From: an uncultured Bacillota bacterium
Lineage (GTDB): Bacteria; Bacillota; Clostridia; Christensenellales; UBA1242
Direction of reading: 5' to 3'
Assembly: GCA_947088415.1 (NCBI GenBank)
Contig: CAMUGK010000019.1
Location: 1-12,977 of the forward strand
Length of the DNA stretch: 12,977 nucleotides
Within the stretch, counting starts at the first letter, position 1, and the number at the start of each line of letters is the position of its first letter. The notes beneath the pieces were generated by a model. That model did no database searches. It saw only the letters and a list, made by a program, of their open reading frames with translations, and was not told where the DNA came from. A program made the position numbers and the translations under genes. Shown here one piece after another: positions 11,256 through 12,977 of the stretch.

Positions 11256-11335
11256 AAACAATGCTCGTTATCAAGCAATAATACAAAATTTAGAGAGCGT
11301 TTTTAAAAATAAAATTAAAACTAAAAGGAGTTAAA

Positions 11336-11908
11336 ATGGAAGCAATAACAATAGCAGAGAATGAAAAATTTTTAAGACAAAAATCAGTTGATGTAGTTTT
11401 TCCAGATAAGGATTTGGCAAAAGAGATTGAAATATTAAAAGAATTTGGTAGAACACATGAAATTTGTCTTGCACTTGCTTCTATTCAAATAGGAATTCCT
11501 AAAAAATTAGTTCTTATTAAAACTAAAACTGCAGATTTAAAGATAATGGATGAAAAAGATTGGATGATTTTAATCAATCCTCAAATTATTTCACAATCAG
11601 GAAGAACATCATCTTGGGAGGCTTGCATGAGTTGTTTGCCACATGTAAGTTTAGTTGAAAGACCTTATCAAATGGATATAAAATATCAAAATGAAAAGGG
11701 TGATGAAAAGACCGAGCATTTTGAAGGATTTGTTTGCACAGTTCTCTCACATGAACTTGACCATCTTGACGGAATTTTTCATATGGATAGGTCAAATCAA
11801 ACTTTACAAATGAGTAGTGAAGAAAGAGCTATGTGGCGAAAAGAGCATCCTTATAAAATTTACTCAAAAGATTGCGAGTTTCAATATAACCCAATAGAAA
11901 ACGAATAA
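11336..11908 (+). CDS. def: Peptide deformylase family protein, divergent motif 1 and C-terminal extension
   Basis: Peptide deformylase removes the formyl group from the N-terminal methionine of new proteins. The 190-residue protein keeps the metal site: Cys97 in EACMS (motif 2, usually EGCLS) and His139/His143 with Glu140 in HELDH (motif 3). Gln51 in ASIQIG corresponds to the conserved motif 1 Gln. The motif 1 glycines (normally GxGLAAxQ) are replaced: the sequence reads ICLALASIQIG. After the catalytic helix it carries about 40 extra residues (QTLQMSSEERAMWRKEHPYK onward). AAGGAG at 11325-11330 is five bases before the ATG. The gene is three bases ahead of queA. It may be the cell's deformylase or a secondary paralogue with altered substrate; the intact metal ligands favour activity. 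Confidence 0.82.
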   Translation: MEAITIAENEKFLRQKSVDVVFPDKDLAKEIEILKEFGRTHEICLALASIQIGIPKKLVLIKTKTADLKIMDEKDWMILINPQIISQSGRTSSWEACMSCLPHVSLVERPYQMDIKYQNEKGDEKTEHFEGFVCTVLSHELDHLDGIFHMDRSNQTLQMSSEERAMWRKEHPYKIYSKDCEFQYNPIENE

Positions 11909-11911
11909 AAA

Positions 11912-12949
11912 ATGACAGATAAAAACCTATTATTAAAAAGTTCTTATTATTACGATTTGCCAGAAGAACTCATAGCACAGACGCCACTTGAACCTAGAGA
12001 TAGTTCAAGACTTTTGTGCTACAATAAAAGTAGTGACACAATCGAACATAAGCATTTTTACGATATTATCGATTATCTCAAAAAAGGTGATGTGTTGGTT
12101 GTAAATAATACACGTGTTTTGCCAGCAAGACTGTATGGCTTTAAAGACACAGGTGCTAAGATTGAATTGCTACTTCAAAAACGCAAGGATTTAACGACTT
12201 GGGAAGTGATTGCACGGCCACAAAAACGACTTGACATAGGCACGAAAATAACTTTTAGTGAAAAATTGTCTTGCAAAGTGTTAGAGAAATGGGATTATGG
12301 TGCTTGTTTAGTTAAATTCGATTTTGAAGGAGTTTTTGAACAAAGGCTATCTGAAGTTGGAACAATGCCACTTCCACCATATATTCATGAAAAATTAAAA
12401 GATAAAGAGCGTTATCAAACAGTTTATTCCAGAATTGAAGGCTCATCGGCAGCCCCCACAGCTGGACTACATTTCACGCCAGAATTAATGGAAGAAATAA
12501 AAGCAAAGGGCGTTGAAATTGTTGAAGTTTTGCTTCATGTTGGACTTGGCACTTTTAGACCTGTCAAAGAAGACAATATCTTAAATCATGAAATGCACAG
12601 CGAATATATTGAAATGACGCCTGAAAATGCCGACAAACTTAACCAAGCCAAGTCGGAAGGCAGGCGAATAATTGCCGTTGGAACAACATCTGTTCGAGTT
12701 TTAGAGAGTTGTGCAAATGAAAAGGGGATTATCACTCCACAAACGCGTGAAACTAAGATTTTCATCTATCCTAGTTATAAATTCAAAGTGGTTGATGCAC
12801 TTATAACCAACTTCCATCTGCCAGAAAGCACACTTATCATGTTAGTTTCAGCTTTTATAGGCTATGACCAGACTATGAAAGTGTATAACACCGCTGTCCA
12901 AGAAAAATACCGTTTCTTTTCTTTCGGCGACGCATGCTTCTTCTATTAG
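11912..12949 (+). CDS. queA: S-adenosylmethionine:tRNA ribosyltransferase-isomerase QueA
   Basis: QueA transfers and isomerises the ribosyl part of S-adenosylmethionine onto 7-aminomethyl-7-deazaguanine in tRNA, giving epoxyqueuosine, the penultimate step of queuosine synthesis at wobble position 34. The protein has 345 residues, full length. Family blocks are YDLPEELIAQTPLEPRDSSR (14-33), VVNNTRVLPARL (62-73), GSSAAPTAGLHFT, LHVGLGTFRPV, VGTTSVRVLES and NFHLPESTLIMLVSAF, ending in FGDACFFY. The ATG is three bases past the deformylase stop with no clear Shine-Dalgarno, so translation probably depends on coupling to the upstream gene. In Firmicutes queA typically follows ruvB and precedes tgt; tgt, if present, would be beyond the window. 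Confidence 0.97.
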   Translation: MTDKNLLLKSSYYYDLPEELIAQTPLEPRDSSRLLCYNKSSDTIEHKHFYDIIDYLKKGDVLVVNNTRVLPARLYGFKDTGAKIELLLQKRKDLTTWEVIARPQKRLDIGTKITFSEKLSCKVLEKWDYGACLVKFDFEGVFEQRLSEVGTMPLPPYIHEKLKDKERYQTVYSRIEGSSAAPTAGLHFTPELMEEIKAKGVEIVEVLLHVGLGTFRPVKEDNILNHEMHSEYIEMTPENADKLNQAKSEGRRIIAVGTTSVRVLESCANEKGIITPQTRETKIFIYPSYKFKVVDALITNFHLPESTLIMLVSAFIGYDQTMKVYNTAVQEKYRFFSFGDACFFY

Positions 12950-12950
12950 T

Positions 12951-12975
12951 TTACTTTTCTTTTAAAGAAAAGTAA
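12951..12975. repeat. A/T-rich palindrome, ACTTTTCTTT-type copy at the window end
   Basis: TTACTTTTCTTT, a one-base centre and AAAGAAAAGTAA form a perfect inverted repeat starting two bases after the queA stop. The core equals those at 1808-1834 and 9223-9249. It may fold at the 3' end of the queA message; the following sequence is outside the window. Confidence 0.7.
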
Positions 12976-12977
12976 CA

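Noticed and set aside
1..12977. Alternative genetic code with UGA as tryptophan
   Set aside because: UGA ends ruvA and the 200-residue membrane protein at family-appropriate or sensible places, and Trp in conserved proteins is UGG.

Overview
The window is a low-GC, AT-rich bacterial chromosome segment read with the standard bacterial code: UGA ends genes such as ruvA, and tryptophan is UGG. Gene order (infC-rpmI-rplT; yebC-ruvC-ruvA-ruvB-queA), Shine-Dalgarno sequences of the AGGAG type and promoters of the form TTGAC(A/T)-17-TAtAAT point to the Firmicutes, most likely an uncultured clostridial or related gut-type lineage. The exact taxon cannot be read from the sequence. It is mostly housekeeping DNA, with an accessory patch between rplT and yebC and another between ruvB and the deformylase.

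Layout. 1-1502: 3' part of proS (prolyl-tRNA synthetase). 1503-1855: a gene-free stretch with a palindromic repeat and a second palindrome. 1856-3145: xseB followed by two membrane proteins of unknown function. 3154-4509: infC-rpmI-rplT with its own promoter, a leader carrying an intrinsic terminator (attenuator), an infC gene that must begin at a non-canonical AUU codon, and a bidirectional terminator. 4513-5541 (minus): an adenylosuccinate-synthetase-like gene lacking the N-terminal P-loop region. 5637-6419: a TrmH/SpoU-type RNA methyltransferase whose ATG lies six bases after a consensus -10 box. 6436-7385 (minus): two small genes, the second a BspA-like leucine-rich-repeat protein. They and the copied 3' end of the methyltransferase gene look like an old tandem duplication. 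7472-8280: yebC with promoter and terminator. 8346-8671: a self-contained 76-codon gene with a consensus sliding-clamp-binding peptide. 8687-11056: ruvC, a cluster of hairpins, ruvA and ruvB (Holliday-junction resolvasome). 11066-11255: remnant of a NUDIX hydrolase gene with two frameshifts. 11336-12949: a divergent peptide deformylase and queA (queuosine pathway), then another copy of the palindrome at the window end.

How the genes fit together. The window covers protein synthesis (ProS, IF3, L35, L20, deformylase, YebC), tRNA/rRNA modification (QueA, SPOUT methyltransferase) and DNA recombination or repair (XseB, RuvABC, perhaps the clamp-motif protein). I found no prophage, CRISPR array, IS element, rRNA or tRNA gene. 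No complete new multi-gene system is evident. The most unusual items are the clamp-motif mini-gene beside ruvC, the repeat shared between the rplT 3' end and the methyltransferase coding sequence, the trmH-tail/LRR duplication, the probable leaderless ruvC and trmH transcripts, and the P-loop-less PurA homologue.
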